DNA of 64,000 nt from positions 1 through 64,000 of the forward strand of contig NZ_AZFK01000016.1 of NCBI RefSeq assembly GCF_001435775.1, written 5' to 3'. The stretch is from Limosilactobacillus ingluviei DSM 15946 (GTDB lineage Bacteria > Bacillota > Bacilli > Lactobacillales > Lactobacillaceae). A program made the position numbers and the translations under genes. This document shows positions 45,721 through 54,861 of this stretch, in pieces; within the stretch, counting starts at the first letter, position 1, and each line of letters opens with the position of its first letter. The notes beneath the pieces are model-generated. The model saw only the letters and a list, made by a program, of their open reading frames with translations. It had not been told where the DNA came from and did not search any database.

Positions 45721-47694
45721 ATGGCTTTTTTAGAACTGGCTGCAATCCGGAAATCCTATTATTTAGGTAAAGAAGAATTCCCGGTCTTAAAGGGGATTGA
45801 TCTGCGCTTTGAGCGCGGAGAATTTGTCTCGATCCTCGGTGAATCCGGGGGCGGGAAGACGACGTTGATGAATATTATTGGGGGCTTGGATCGTAAGTTT
45901 AGCGGGACGGTGACGGTTGAAGGCACCCCCTTAGACCATACCAAGGAAAAACAAATGGACGAGTACCGCCGGGCGACGGTTGGCTACATTTACCAGTCCT
46001 ATAACCTGGTTCCCCATTTGACGGTGTTGGATAATGTGTTGGTCGCTTTAGAGATGACGACCCTCGCGGCTGCGGAACGGAAGGAACGGGCTTTAAAACT
46101 ATTAGCTGAAGTCGGGTTGGCGGACCACGCCAAAAAACACCCCCGGCAATTATCGGGCGGGCAAAAGCAGCGGGTGGCGATTGCTCGGGCCTTGGCGGCT
46201 GATCCGCAAATCATCATTGCCGACGAACCAACGGGGGCACTGGATGCGCAGAATACCAAGGAAGTCCTGGCCATTTTGGACCAAATTGCCCAAAGTGGTA
46301 AATTGGTGATTGCCGTTACCCACTCCCAAGCGGTCGCTGATTACGGGACCCGGGTCGTTCGGTTGGCGGATGGCCAGATTGAAGCCGATGAACGCTTGCG
46401 GCCGGCCTACCCCACCCAAGCGGCGCCACAGTTGAAGGCGCGTCCGTTGCCGGCTTTAGCTAGTTACCGGACGGCCTTTAAACACTTAATGTATAATTTT
46501 TGGCGCAATTCTTTGATTATGCTCGGTGTTGGGATTGGGCTGTTTGCGGTAATTTTATTTGCCGGTTTGGGGAACGGCGTTAACGGGTACTTACAAAATC
46601 AGATTAATCAGGTTGCCAATCCCCAGGTAATTTCCGTCTTAAAGAATCCAACGGGGAAAAAGATGTCGATGGAACGGCTGCAAATGGCGGTACAAAACAT
46701 GGGCGCCAACCTGAAGGACGCCACGATCAGTGAGCATGATCAAGCCCGGATCAAAAAGCTGGCGGGGGTCCAAAAAGTGGAAGCCAACTACATTTTGCCG
46801 ACCTACCGGTTAACGAACCAAGCCAAGCAACAAAGCGGGGCGATGATGCAGACGTGGTCGTTGAGTGATAAAAAGAATCTCTTGAAGGCCGGCCACGTTC
46901 CAGGCAAACAAGAAGTGGTCTTAAAAAAGCAAGATGCAATCGAGCTCTTTGGTGAGCATGCCAACAAGGCCTTGATCGGCAAGCAGGTCACGTTGGAATT
47001 CCAATGGGTGGATTCAAATAACCAGCCGGTGGTCATCAAGGTGCCGCTTAAAGTAGCCGGGATTACGGAGGGCACCAGCAGTGCCACGTTGGTGAATGCG
47101 CAGACGATTAAGGCGGCCTTACAGGCGCAAAATGCGCTCACCGCCCCGAATATGCTGGCGGTTAAGGTCCACCACTTGGACCAAGTGGAAGCCGTCGCCA
47201 CGAAAATCAATCGCTTAACCACGGATAACAAACGGGTAGTCGGCGCCATTACGATTGGGTCGGCCCTTAAGCGGGTGAACACTTACGTGAAGTTAGCGGC
47301 GAACCTCTTAGCTGCTATTGCAGGGATTTCCTTGCTGGTATCAGCCCTGATGATTATTGTTACGATGTACATGTCAGTTTCGGAACGGACCAAAGAAATC
47401 GGGATTCTCCGGGCCTTGGGGGAACGCAAAAAGGACATTCGGCGGCTGTTTACGGCTGAATCGCTGTTAATTGGGCTGTTTGGGGCGCTGTTTGCCCTAG
47501 TCTTAGCTCTGTGCGCCGCGACGGGCATCAACCACGCGGTTGCCCACCTGATTAAATATCAGATTGTGCAAATCCAAGTCGGCAACGTGGTGTTTGCCTT
47601 TTTAGCGGCGATTGTGATCTCCTTTTTGGCCGCCGTCCTGCCGGCCCGGCGTGCGGCCAAACTTAATCCGATTGACGCCTTAGCCGAAGATTAG
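45721..47694 (+). CDS. Fused ABC transporter ATPase-permease (MacB-like)
   Basis: A 657-residue single-chain half-transporter. The N-terminal ATPase (about 1-225) has Walker A GESGGGKTT, signature LSGGQKQRVAIARAL and Walker B IIIADEPTGALDA. Then come helix 1 (about 263-290), an extracytoplasmic MacB-type domain (about 290-520), and three helices (about 525-550, 575-605, 615-640) with the family segment SERTKEIGILRALGERKKDI. The ATG at 45721 follows AAAGGGG; a TTG six codons upstream lies ahead of the ribosome site. In this family the fused form exports peptides or antimicrobials. It is probably under the upstream TetR control, at least in part. Confidence 0.93.
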   Translation: MAFLELAAIRKSYYLGKEEFPVLKGIDLRFERGEFVSILGESGGGKTTLMNIIGGLDRKFSGTVTVEGTPLDHTKEKQMDEYRRATVGYIYQSYNLVPHLTVLDNVLVALEMTTLAAAERKERALKLLAEVGLADHAKKHPRQLSGGQKQRVAIARALAADPQIIIADEPTGALDAQNTKEVLAILDQIAQSGKLVIAVTHSQAVADYGTRVVRLADGQIEADERLRPAYPTQAAPQLKARPLPALASYRTAFKHLMYNFWRNSLIMLGVGIGLFAVILFAGLGNGVNGYLQNQINQVANPQVISVLKNPTGKKMSMERLQMAVQNMGANLKDATISEHDQARIKKLAGVQKVEANYILPTYRLTNQAKQQSGAMMQTWSLSDKKNLLKAGHVPGKQEVVLKKQDAIELFGEHANKALIGKQVTLEFQWVDSNNQPVVIKVPLKVAGITEGTSSATLVNAQTIKAALQAQNALTAPNMLAVKVHHLDQVEAVATKINRLTTDNKRVVGAITIGSALKRVNTYVKLAANLLAAIAGISLLVSALMIIVTMYMSVSERTKEIGILRALGERKKDIRRLFTAESLLIGLFGALFALVLALCAATGINHAVAHLIKYQIVQIQVGNVVFAFLAAIVISFLAAVLPARRAAKLNPIDALAED

Positions 47695-47787
47695 AAAGGG
47701 ATAAAAATTCACCAAAAATCCCCCTGTAAACGGCTTGACTGAATGTTAATTATGATAAGATTGAGGTTGCTAAAAGGGGTGTTGAAA

Positions 47788-48246
47788 ATGGGAAATAAGG
47801 AACGACGAAAGTTAATTAAAAATTTGATTGCGGCCGAAAAAATCAGCACGCAAGATGAACTATTAAAGCGGCTCAAAGCGGCGGGGGTGGAAGCAACCCA
47901 AGCGACCATTTCACGCGATCTGCATGCGCTCAACGTCGCCAAAGTCAGCGATGGCAATGGCCGTTCTTATTACGCACAATTAGAAGTTGCGGCCCCCAAG
48001 ATCGATCAGCGCTTGTATGATGCGATTGAAAATACGGTCGAGTCGATTACGATGGTTCAGTTTATGAACGTGATTAAAACGACGCCGAATTCCAATTATG
48101 CCACGATTCTGGCGGGCTTGTTTGATGACAGTCAAATGACTGAAATTACGGGGACCTTGGCTGGAAATGACACTTTAATCACGATCAGCAAGTCACCAGA
48201 AGAAGCGCAAGTCATCAATCAATTAGTCTTAGATCACATGAACTAA
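47788..48246 (+). CDS. argR: Arginine repressor ArgR
   Basis: Arginine-responsive hexameric regulator of arginine synthesis and deiminase genes, 152 residues. The N-terminal winged helix has TQDELLKRLKAAGVEATQATISRDL, and the C-terminal arginine-binding/oligomerisation domain has TILAGLFDDSQMTEITGTLAGNDTLI with the GTLAGNDT signature. The start MGNKERRKLI is preferred, with GGGG eight bases upstream; the reading frame is open 15 codons further. No arginine genes adjoin it. A TGAATGTTAATTATG stretch near its promoter (47738) is a possible weak ARG box. Confidence 0.94.
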   Translation: MGNKERRKLIKNLIAAEKISTQDELLKRLKAAGVEATQATISRDLHALNVAKVSDGNGRSYYAQLEVAAPKIDQRLYDAIENTVESITMVQFMNVIKTTPNSNYATILAGLFDDSQMTEITGTLAGNDTLITISKSPEEAQVINQLVLDHMN

Positions 48247-48293
48247 CAAAAAGCCTGGTTTACCTCACTGCGAAGTAAACCAGGCTTTTTCGA
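48245..48293. terminator. Bidirectional terminator between argR and the ArsR gene
   Basis: AAAAAGCCTGGTTTAC and GTAAACCAGGCTTTTT form a 16-pair stem with a loop of about 11 bases. It has A and T runs on both sides and separates convergent genes. Confidence 0.85.
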
Positions 48294-48301
48294 TTAGGTG
48301 G

Positions 48302-48604
48302 TTAGCGACCGAGGTTGCGATCCTCAATCGCATCGGCAATTAAGGCCATAATTTGCGGGCTGGTTAATTGGTAGACCATATTTTTTCCCCGCCGGCTGGC
48401 CGTGACCAGCTTTTTTTGTTTCAACAATTGCAATTGGTGGGAGACCGCCGACTGTTCCCAATCCAAGGCTTGGCTGATTTCTGAAACGGTCATCCGGTTT
48501 TGCATCAGTAAGTAGAGCAATTGCAATCGCTTGGGGTGGCCAAGAATTTTAAAGAGCGAACTGACCCGTTCGAGCTCATCTTGCCGTAATGATTGATAGT
48601 TCAT
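48302..48604 (-). CDS. ArsR-family winged-helix regulator
   Basis: A 100-residue regulator. The helix-turn-helix reads MTVSEISQALDWEQSAVSHQLQLLK and the wing RRGKNMVYQL. It lacks cysteines and the His/Asp set of the alpha-5 metal sites, so metal sensing is unlikely; it may be a metal-independent redox or housekeeping type. No target transporter adjoins it: the LysM hydrolase gene is upstream on the same strand and argR is convergent. Confidence 0.88.
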   Translation of the reverse strand: MNYQSLRQDELERVSSLFKILGHPKRLQLLYLLMQNRMTVSEISQALDWEQSAVSHQLQLLKQKKLVTASRRGKNMVYQLTSPQIMALIADAIEDRNLGR

Positions 48605-48687
48605 CGCCAGTCGTCCCTTCTTAATTGGAAAAGACAGCCGCTGTATTTGACAGCTGCTGTCTTAAGGTTGTCCGTCTCAGCTCAATG

Positions 48688-50661
48688 CTAGAAAGCTAAT
48701 TTTTGTCCGACGTAGATGGTGTAAGGCTGGCTGATGTGATTGGTTTGTGCTAAGTGTTGCCAGTTGACCCCGACTTTTTGGGCAATTTCATAGAGCGTAT
48801 CCCCCGCGGTCACGGTGTATGCCCCCCGTTTCGCTGTCGTGGTTGTGACTGACGTGGTCCGGGTAGGAGCCGTAAACTTTAAGGTTTGCCCAACGTAGAT
48901 TTCGTTGGGATTGCTGATCCCATTTGCTTGGGCCAGGGCTTCGTAACTGGTACCGTGAGCGGCGGCAATAGCTGATAAGGTATCGCCCGCCTTAACGGTG
49001 TAAGTCCCTTGGTTAGTTGAAGCGGCCGGGGTCGAGGTTGTCGTTTGGGTAGAGGTATTGGTGGTAGCTTGCAACTTTAAAGTTTGGCCAACGTAGATTT
49101 CGTTAGGGTTGCTCAAGTGGTTGAGGCTCGCCAAGTTTTGGTAAGAAGTTCCATGGTTGGCGGCGATTTGACTTAAGGTGTCCCCCGCTTTAACGGTGTA
49201 AGTAGCTGTCGGGGCAGGTTTAGCCGGCGTAGCAGTGGTTGATTGACTTGCCGAGGTGGCTTGCTTAATCGTCAGGACTTGGCCGACGTAAATCAGGTTG
49301 GGGTTGGCCAACTTATTTAATTGCACCAATTGGTTGACGCTCGTTTGATGGTTGGCAGCAATTTGACCCAAGGTGTCCCCCGCTTTAACGGTGTACGTTG
49401 CAGCCGTGGTCGTGCTGGTGGCTGGGGTAGTGGTTTGCGGTTGGCTTGGGGTCGCAGCTTGTTGGACCAAAAGCCGTTGACCGACGTAAATCAGGTTCGG
49501 GTTGGCCAAGTTGTTCAAACGAGCCAAGGTATTCACGGTCGTTTGGTAGTTATTGGCAATCCCAGATAAGGTGTCGCCTGCTTTAACCGTGTAGTAACTG
49601 GTGCCCCCCGTTGACGTGCTGGTGCCATTGCCAGTGTCACTAGTGTTGTAAGCATCGTTATTGGCGGCCCCGTTGCCCTTGTTGTTAACGGCGGTTGCCC
49701 CCGACAGCGCAATTGAATCTAAGCGGTCCAACCCGTACGTTTGGACCAGGTTAATCAAGGCGCTGGCGTAGTTTGGATCGGTCGCGTACCCGTCCGCCCG
49801 TAACTTGTTGGCCACGCTGACGTAGCTGGTGTCCCCCAACAGATTGTGGTAACGACTGTTTTGGTTTAAGAACGCCCCGTGGTCTTCAACGGATTGATCG
49901 TTGTTAGCGTAAGCTCGGAAATTGTCATAGATGTAGACACTTTGGCCATTGTAGACTTCCCGGGTTTGGAGCCGAATCGAGTTCCCGTTGTAGCTCCCCT
50001 TGATCCCAAAGAGGTTGTGGGCGGCTGTTGACAGGTATGACGATCCCCAACCACTTTCCAAAATGGCTTGGGCAACCGTCACCGACGGGAGAACTTGGTA
50101 GGTATGCCAACCGTTGATTGCCCCTTGAGCCACACTTTGGATAAAGGCTTGGCTCTTTGCATTGTTGGAGAAGGTAATGGTGCTTAAATCCACGTTGTTT
50201 GTCGTCGCAGCGGCTTTGTACATGGCAACACTGGCCTGGCTGGCTTCAACGGGGGCGGAAGCAGCGCTGGTGGCAGCTTGGGACGTGGCACTAGCTGCAC
50301 TTTCATTGGCGCTTTGGGGGGCTTGACTGGCCGCTTCACTGGCACTGGTTAAAGTGACCTGATCAGCCGTGGCTGCCACTTGCGCTAATGAAGCTTCACT
50401 GGTAGCCGCCGCACTGTTGCTGTCAGCGGCACTGTCATTGCCTGTTGCGCTGGTGGTTTGATCCGCCGTGCTGGTGGCATCACTGCCGTTTGCGTTCGTA
50501 GTTTGTGCTTGGTCCGGCGCAGCTGCTTGATCATCGGCGTGGGCCACCGCCCCGCTGGCCGTCAACAGCGTTAACGCACAGACGCTGGCAAAGACCCATT
50601 TTTTCCCATTTTTGTACATTTTGTAGTGTAGGTTGTTTAACTCGTAATTATTTTTCTGCAT
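48688..50661 (-). CDS. Secreted N-acetylglucosaminidase with five LysM domains
   Basis: A peptidoglycan hydrolase of 657 residues. It starts with a long signal carrying the KxYKxGKxW motif (KMYKNGKKW, then a hydrophobic core ending AVAHA). An Ala/Ser/Gln/Thr-rich region follows at about 45-165. The glucosaminidase (GH73) domain covers about 170-325, with the probable catalytic Glu in [11 protein letters not shown]. Five LysM repeats follow, each starting YTVKAGDTL-like and ending IYVGQxL. LysM should hold it on septal or side-wall glycan. GAGGGG precedes the ATG. A promoter TTGACC-17-TAGTTT lies 110 bases upstream. WalRK is a plausible controller. Confidence 0.94.
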   Translation of the reverse strand: MQKNNYELNNLHYKMYKNGKKWVFASVCALTLLTASGAVAHADDQAAAPDQAQTTNANGSDATSTADQTTSATGNDSAADSNSAAATSEASLAQVAATADQVTLTSASEAASQAPQSANESAASATSQAATSAASAPVEASQASVAMYKAAATTNNVDLSTITFSNNAKSQAFIQSVAQGAINGWHTYQVLPSVTVAQAILESGWGSSYLSTAAHNLFGIKGSYNGNSIRLQTREVYNGQSVYIYDNFRAYANNDQSVEDHGAFLNQNSRYHNLLGDTSYVSVANKLRADGYATDPNYASALINLVQTYGLDRLDSIALSGATAVNNKGNGAANNDAYNTSDTGNGTSTSTGGTSYYTVKAGDTLSGIANNYQTTVNTLARLNNLANPNLIYVGQRLLVQQAATPSQPQTTTPATSTTTAATYTVKAGDTLGQIAANHQTSVNQLVQLNKLANPNLIYVGQVLTIKQATSASQSTTATPAKPAPTATYTVKAGDTLSQIAANHGTSYQNLASLNHLSNPNEIYVGQTLKLQATTNTSTQTTTSTPAASTNQGTYTVKAGDTLSAIAAAHGTSYEALAQANGISNPNEIYVGQTLKFTAPTRTTSVTTTTAKRGAYTVTAGDTLYEIAQKVGVNWQHLAQTNHISQPYTIYVGQKLAF

Positions 50662-50769
50662 AAGTTTAGTCCCCTCTTGATATTCCCAGTTTTTGTGTGA
50701 ATAGCTTTAATTTCAAACGTTGTGGTGATCCCCAAAATTTAAGAAAATCATAAGGATGCTAACACCTTC

Positions 50770-50798
50770 AAACTAGCATGATTCCGGGTTCAGGTCAA
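50770..50798 (-). promoter_or_regulatory. Probable promoter of the LysM hydrolase gene
   Basis: On the minus strand TTGACC, a 17-base spacer and TAGTTT with TG just before the -10 box. The gene-free stretch 50662-51058 also holds the promoter of the divergent LacI-type gene and nothing else I can identify. Confidence 0.5.
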
Positions 50799-50966
50799 CG
50801 AATTTTACCAGCCTTTTTTGCGATCTTAGGCACGGTGAGGTAAAGTGCTTAATAAGTTTCGAAAAAAGCGGCAAATTCGCCAATTTTGTCAATTTGTGGT
50901 TGGTGATTAAAGCGGAAGCAAACGGACGCAGGAAGGCAAACAGCACTGGTAATGGGCCGACGGGAT

Positions 50967-50975
50967 TGGTATACT
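50967..50975 (+). promoter_or_regulatory. Extended -10 promoter of the LacI-type gene
   Basis: TGGTATACT is an extended -10 element about 84 bases before the start. A short inverted repeat AACGC/GCGTT follows at 50996-51011 and could be a weak operator. Confidence 0.45.
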
Positions 50976-51058
50976 GATGATTGATTGGAAATGATAACGC
51001 CACCATGCGTTGGTTAAGTGATTTCCCCAATAATTTTTGGTGAGTGGAGTTTGAAAAA

Positions 51059-52009
51059 ATGGTAGCGAAGTTAAAAGACGTAGCCAAGTTGGCGGGGGTG
51101 TCGGTCACGACTGTCTCCCGGGTAATTAACAACTATGGTTCGCTAAGCAAAAAGACAATTTATAAGGTGCACCAGGCGATGCAAGAGCTGAATTATCAGC
51201 CCAATGCTTTGGCCCGGGCGATGCAAGGAAAGCCGTCCAACTTTATTGGCCTCATCTTTCCTAATTTGACCAACCCCTTTTACGCGGAATTGGTCAATGA
51301 ATTAGAGTCCCGGCTGTTTGCTAAAGGATACAAAACAATCATTGCCTCAGCCGCAGAAAATGAACAAATTGAGCACGAATACTTGGGGATGCTGATGGCT
51401 AACCAAGTTGATGGGATTATTTCCGGTTCGCATAATTTGGGGATTGAAGAATATAAGCAGGTGGGGGCCCCGATTGTTTCTTTTGACCGGTATTTGGCAG
51501 AAGGGATTCCGATTGTCACGTCAGATAGCTACAGTGGTGGGCGCTTGGCGGCCGATTATTTGGTGAACTGGGGTTGCCAAAACTTAGCGGTCTTAATTGA
51601 TGAAGACACCTCTTCGTCACCGACCATCAACCGGGTCCAAGGGGTGGTTGATTACATGAATGAGCATGACTTTGAATACACCCCCCTGGATGTCAATGAA
51701 ATTCAGGTCGAAGAAGTTTTCCCGGGTGATTTTGACGGGGTCTTGGCACCGGATGATGAATTTGCTTTGCAGATTCGCAGCTTAGCCGAGCGAGCGGGGA
51801 AAGTCTTTGGAAAGGACTTTATTGTTACCGGCTACAACGGCTCACACCTGGTTCAAAAAATTGCCCCCGATTTGCCAACGGTAGTCCGACCCGTTGACAG
51901 CTTAGCAGATGAATTGATTGATACCTTATTAAAACGGATTGCCGACCCCACCAAGCCTTTGCCATCAAAGGAATTACCGGTCCGGCTGGCTAATCCGTTG
52001 CCAAATTAA
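51059..52009 (+). CDS. LacI-family transcriptional regulator
   Basis: A 316-residue regulator. The N-terminal helix-turn-helix KLKDVAKLAGVSVTTVSRVINN and hinge (NALARAMQG) are followed by a periplasmic-binding-protein-like effector domain (IGLIFPNLTNPFYAEL, VDGIISGSHN, VSFDRY). It resembles sucrose or ribose repressors in general form. The ATG at 51059 follows GGAG at 9 bases; a GTG five codons upstream overlaps that site. No sugar genes adjoin it, so its targets are elsewhere. Confidence 0.88.
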   Translation: MVAKLKDVAKLAGVSVTTVSRVINNYGSLSKKTIYKVHQAMQELNYQPNALARAMQGKPSNFIGLIFPNLTNPFYAELVNELESRLFAKGYKTIIASAAENEQIEHEYLGMLMANQVDGIISGSHNLGIEEYKQVGAPIVSFDRYLAEGIPIVTSDSYSGGRLAADYLVNWGCQNLAVLIDEDTSSSPTINRVQGVVDYMNEHDFEYTPLDVNEIQVEEVFPGDFDGVLAPDDEFALQIRSLAERAGKVFGKDFIVTGYNGSHLVQKIAPDLPTVVRPVDSLADELIDTLLKRIADPTKPLPSKELPVRLANPLPN

Positions 52010-52047
52010 AAAGCACAGGGGCCGCAGCGGCGTTCCCTGTGCTTTTG
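52008..52047. terminator. Bidirectional terminator between the LacI-type gene and a small gene
   Basis: AAAAGCACAGGG and CCCTGTGCTTTT form a 12-pair stem around a 14-base loop. Confidence 0.85.
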
Positions 52048-52061
52048 GTTTTTGAGCGGGC

Positions 52062-52250
52062 TTAACGTTGGGAGTCCATGAACTTGCGCAATAATCCGGC
52101 TTCTTCTTCGGTGGCTTGGCTGGCTTGGGACTTGATATCGTGGACCCGTTCAACTGACAGTTGGCTGCCAAAGGCAACTTGATTGTCAATCAGATCAAAT
52201 TCCTTTTCAAAATTAATGATTTCCATTGACAGGTTGTTTGATTCGTCCAT
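52062..52250 (-). CDS. Small conserved-looking protein of unknown function
   Basis: A 62-residue acidic protein (MDESNNLSMEIINFEKEFDLI) with no membrane segment, probably helical. AGGAGG lies 8 bases before the ATG and a terminator follows the stop, so expression is well supported. The C-terminal half (SQASQATEEEAGLLRKFMDSQ) looks amphipathic. No family is recognised. It lies divergent from the membrane-protein gene at 52404. Confidence 0.7.
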   Translation of the reverse strand: MDESNNLSMEIINFEKEFDLIDNQVAFGSQLSVERVHDIKSQASQATEEEAGLLRKFMDSQR

Positions 52251-52403
52251 TATAAGGCCTCCTGGAAATTTCCGTAAAAGTGATAACTTTTATCATTTTA
52301 CCCCATTGATCTCGGATTGGCCAATCTTAAATTCAGGGTAAGTGTGGTACAATGCTAACATAACGGCAGAATGCTGACTCTGGTAAAAGGATGGAGACAA
52401 ATA

Positions 52404-53024
52404 ATGACATGGAATTGGTTAGGCTGGTTGCTTTGGCTTGGGGCCTTGGTATACCTGTGTTGGGTCATTCACTATATTCGGGTGCACCAATTGATGCTGA
52501 TTGCCAAGACCGGGAATCGCTTAGATAAAATGTTGATGGCCAAATACGTGGGCTTTTTATTGGTAGCCTTTTGCTGGGTTGGCGGGATGTATTATTTAAC
52601 GTTTGCCCGGTCCGTTGATTACCGGGATCAAGCGGCAGTTAAAGTCACGACCCAGTATGCGCCGTTGCAATTAAGCAGTGCGGGGGGCGATTATTACTAC
52701 GTGCTGGGGAATAAGAGTGCTGGTGGCAAACACCAGGTGGCTTCGTATACGTACGCCACGGCTACCCGCAAAAATACGGTCAGTGCCCGCTATGCGACGG
52801 TGGTCACAACGGATGAACTAATTCCGGCGGAGGCCCGGGATTATCCGTGGCAAGCTGCCCGGTTGCAAAAAGAAGACCGGAATACCACCCATGCCTTTGT
52901 TGCCACGATGGATGTTACTTACCGGAATACGGTTTTAAACGGTTTGGGCTTGCGTGTGAACCGGCCCGCCGGTCAGTACACACTGTTGCGAATTCCCGCA
53001 CCGGGGTTGTTGAAAGAACAATAA
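52404..53024 (+). CDS. Two-helix membrane protein of unknown function
   Basis: A 206-residue protein with two N-terminal helices (about 4-22 and 45-65, the first Trp-rich: MTWNWLGWLLWLG) and an extracytoplasmic domain of about 140 residues rich in beta-strand-forming segments (DYYYVLGNK, RYATVVTTDEL). The ATG at 52404 follows GGAG at 7 bases; the frame is open 11 codons upstream. It may belong to the lactobacillus group annotated LVIS_2131 family, a tentative recollection. It precedes efp by about 125 bases with a separate leader. Confidence 0.78.
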   Translation: MTWNWLGWLLWLGALVYLCWVIHYIRVHQLMLIAKTGNRLDKMLMAKYVGFLLVAFCWVGGMYYLTFARSVDYRDQAAVKVTTQYAPLQLSSAGGDYYYVLGNKSAGGKHQVASYTYATATRKNTVSARYATVVTTDELIPAEARDYPWQAARLQKEDRNTTHAFVATMDVTYRNTVLNGLGLRVNRPAGQYTLLRIPAPGLLKEQ

Positions 53025-53150
53025 CTCTGGTCAGGAACGGATTGCATGATATAATTGTAAAGAATGCCCTGGTTGGGATAAAGCAGCCAGGAACTGAGCA
53101 TAATTAACGTCGGCTCGTCAGCTTGGGGAGCCTAATGAGGAGGAAATACA

Positions 53151-53708
53151 ATGATTCAAACGATTGATTTGAAGAAGGGCATGGTTTTTGAACGCGACGG
53201 TAAGTTATTACGGGTCTTAGCCATTAACCACCACAAGCCAGGGAAGGGGAACACCCTGATGCAAATGGATATTCAAGACTTGCGTTCTGGTTCCATTGTG
53301 CACACGACGATGCGGCCATCCGAAAAGGTGGAACAAGTCAACGTTGACAAGCGCAATGCCCAATACCTCTACGATGAAGGGACCACGTCAGTTTTCATGG
53401 ACTTGGAAACGTACGAACAATACGAAATTGACCAAGCCCAAATCAAGGAAGAAAAGAAGTACTTGGTTGAAAACATGGAAGTCTTAATGGAATTCGTGGG
53501 CAGCGAATTAGTTGGGATTGAATTGCCAGCGACGGTTACCCTGGAAGTGGTTGACACGCAACCAGAAATCAAGGGGGCCACGATTGATGGTGGGGGCAAG
53601 CCAGCCACGCTGAACACTGGGTTGGTGGTGAACGTGCCATCCTTCATCAAGAATGGGGACCAAATCGTGGTTAACACGGCTGATGGGGTTTACAAGTCCC
53701 GGGCCTAA
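53151..53708 (+). CDS. efp: Translation elongation factor P
   Basis: It relieves ribosome stalling at polyproline. The protein has 185 residues and three OB-like domains. The tip loop HHKPGKGNT places Lys32 at the site that is modified in other bacteria; no modification enzyme is seen here. The C-terminal domain has the family signature near ATIDGGGKPATLNTGLVVNVP. GAGGAGG precedes the ATG. Confidence 0.97.
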   Translation: MIQTIDLKKGMVFERDGKLLRVLAINHHKPGKGNTLMQMDIQDLRSGSIVHTTMRPSEKVEQVNVDKRNAQYLYDEGTTSVFMDLETYEQYEIDQAQIKEEKKYLVENMEVLMEFVGSELVGIELPATVTLEVVDTQPEIKGATIDGGGKPATLNTGLVVNVPSFIKNGDQIVVNTADGVYKSRA

Positions 53709-53721
53709 TCGCCACTTAAAG

Positions 53722-53757
53722 CAAGGAAAAAGGGACGCTACTCAGCGTCCCTTTTTT
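53722..53757. terminator. Bidirectional terminator between efp and nnrE
   Basis: AAAAAGGGACGC/GCGTCCCTTTTTT with loop TACTCA. Confidence 0.85.
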
Positions 53758-53764
53758 ACTTGCT

Positions 53765-54397
53765 TTATAGATCATAAATTCCAATGTGATCGGCGACGAT
53801 GATGTGCCCTGCCTGTGCTTCTCCGGCCGGGGTCGTCAAGCCAACTTTCAGGTAGGCTAAGGTGACGGTGGAGGCGGCCGTAACAGCGGTTCCCATGGCT
53901 TCGCCAGTATCGGTGTTCATTCCCGAAGGAAGGTCAATGGCAACGATCGGGGCCGCGGCTTGGTTCATGGCATCGATCAAGTCAGCATAGTGGCCCTCAA
54001 CTGGGCGATCAATGCCGATCCCCAAGAGGGCATCGACGATGAGGGTGGCTTCGCTTAACACGGCGGGATCGGTCGTGACCGGCAGTTGGTAATATGCACA
54101 GGCGTGCTGTTGAACCCGGTTGGCCTCACTGGCTTGGGTTGGCGGCAGAGCGAACAGCAACTTGACGGGGGTCCCGGCTAAGTGGAGCAGGCGGGCAACC
54201 GCTAAACCATCGCCCCCGTTATTCCCGTTGCCAACGACCACCACTACTTGGTGGCGTTTTTCCTTTGGCAACGCCAAGATGTGGTCGGCCACGGCCAGGG
54301 CCGCCCGTTCCATTAAAACCAGGGCCGGAATCCCGACTTCTTCGATGGTGTGGCGATCAAGGGCTTGCATTTCTTTGGCAGTAACAACTTTGGTCAT
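53765..54397 (-). CDS. nnrE: NAD(P)H-hydrate epimerase
   Basis: It repairs damaged NADHX/NADPHX by interconverting the R and S forms. The protein has 210 residues of the YjeF N-terminal domain, with VVGNGNNGGDGLAVARLL, the catalytic-site segment VDALLGIGIDRP and IDLPSGMNTDTG. It stands alone: the dehydratase domain (NnrD) is not fused and must be elsewhere. The ATG at 54397 follows GGAAGGG at 9 bases; the ATG three codons upstream abuts that site. Confidence 0.94.
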   Translation of the reverse strand: MTKVVTAKEMQALDRHTIEEVGIPALVLMERAALAVADHILALPKEKRHQVVVVVGNGNNGGDGLAVARLLHLAGTPVKLLFALPPTQASEANRVQQHACAYYQLPVTTDPAVLSEATLIVDALLGIGIDRPVEGHYADLIDAMNQAAAPIVAIDLPSGMNTDTGEAMGTAVTAASTVTLAYLKVGLTTPAGEAQAGHIIVADHIGIYDL

Positions 54398-54534
54398 CAG
54401 CTTCATCCCTTCCTAAAGCGGGCGGTGGGGCATTCGCGTGGCGCCCGTCAATCCTAAGTGGTAAGATACCTTTATCTTACCACGGAATGAAGCGCTTGCA
54501 GATCGCCAAACGAAATTAAATGAGGTAAATCAAG

Positions 54535-54861
54535 ATGAGCAAAAAGAATCAATATGAGGTACAACGGTTCTATGGGGTGCCCGTGGAAGCTGATGCCAAC
54601 GGGACGTACCAGTTAAAATTAGATCCCCATGGTGAGTTTAAAGTCCATACTTGGCGGACCGGCAAGCACACCAAGGGGAAATTCACGGGGGTTGGACAAT
54701 TAATGCTAACGGAAAACAACTTACCGGTGGTGATTTTAAAGGCCGAGCCAATGGCGTTTAAGGATCGCCACACGGAAACGCCTTTGCAACGCTTTTTAAC
54801 GGTGGCAGTGACCCCAGCGGTTTTAGCGATGGCACAACACGAGTGGGGGGAACCGCAATGA
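54535..54861 (+). CDS. Protein of unknown function, first of an overlapping gene set
   Basis: A 108-residue soluble protein (MSKKNQYEVQRFYGVPVEAD). The central basic stretch TWRTGKHTKGKFTGVGQ and a short hydrophobic C-terminus are visible; there is no recognised domain. GAGGTAA precedes the ATG. Its stop overlaps the start of the flavodoxin-fold oxidoreductase (ATGA), so the two are translationally coupled. Confidence 0.78.
   Translation: MSKKNQYEVQRFYGVPVEADANGTYQLKLDPHGEFKVHTWRTGKHTKGKFTGVGQLMLTENNLPVVILKAEPMAFKDRHTETPLQRFLTVAVTPAVLAMAQHEWGEPQ

Noticed and set aside
48700-49610. CRISPR-like regular repeats
   Set aside because: The periodic units are the coding repeats of five LysM domains, about 170-200 bases long, not short direct repeats with unique spacers.
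50773-51132. Leftward 119-residue frame opposite the LacI-type promoter and start
   Set aside because: It overlaps the start of a clear gene and both promoters, has no ribosome site, and has low-complexity composition unlike its neighbours.
54485-54496. cre-like sequence GAAGCGCTTGCA upstream of the gene at 54535
   Set aside because: One base is missing relative to the 14-base consensus and only half the positions align.
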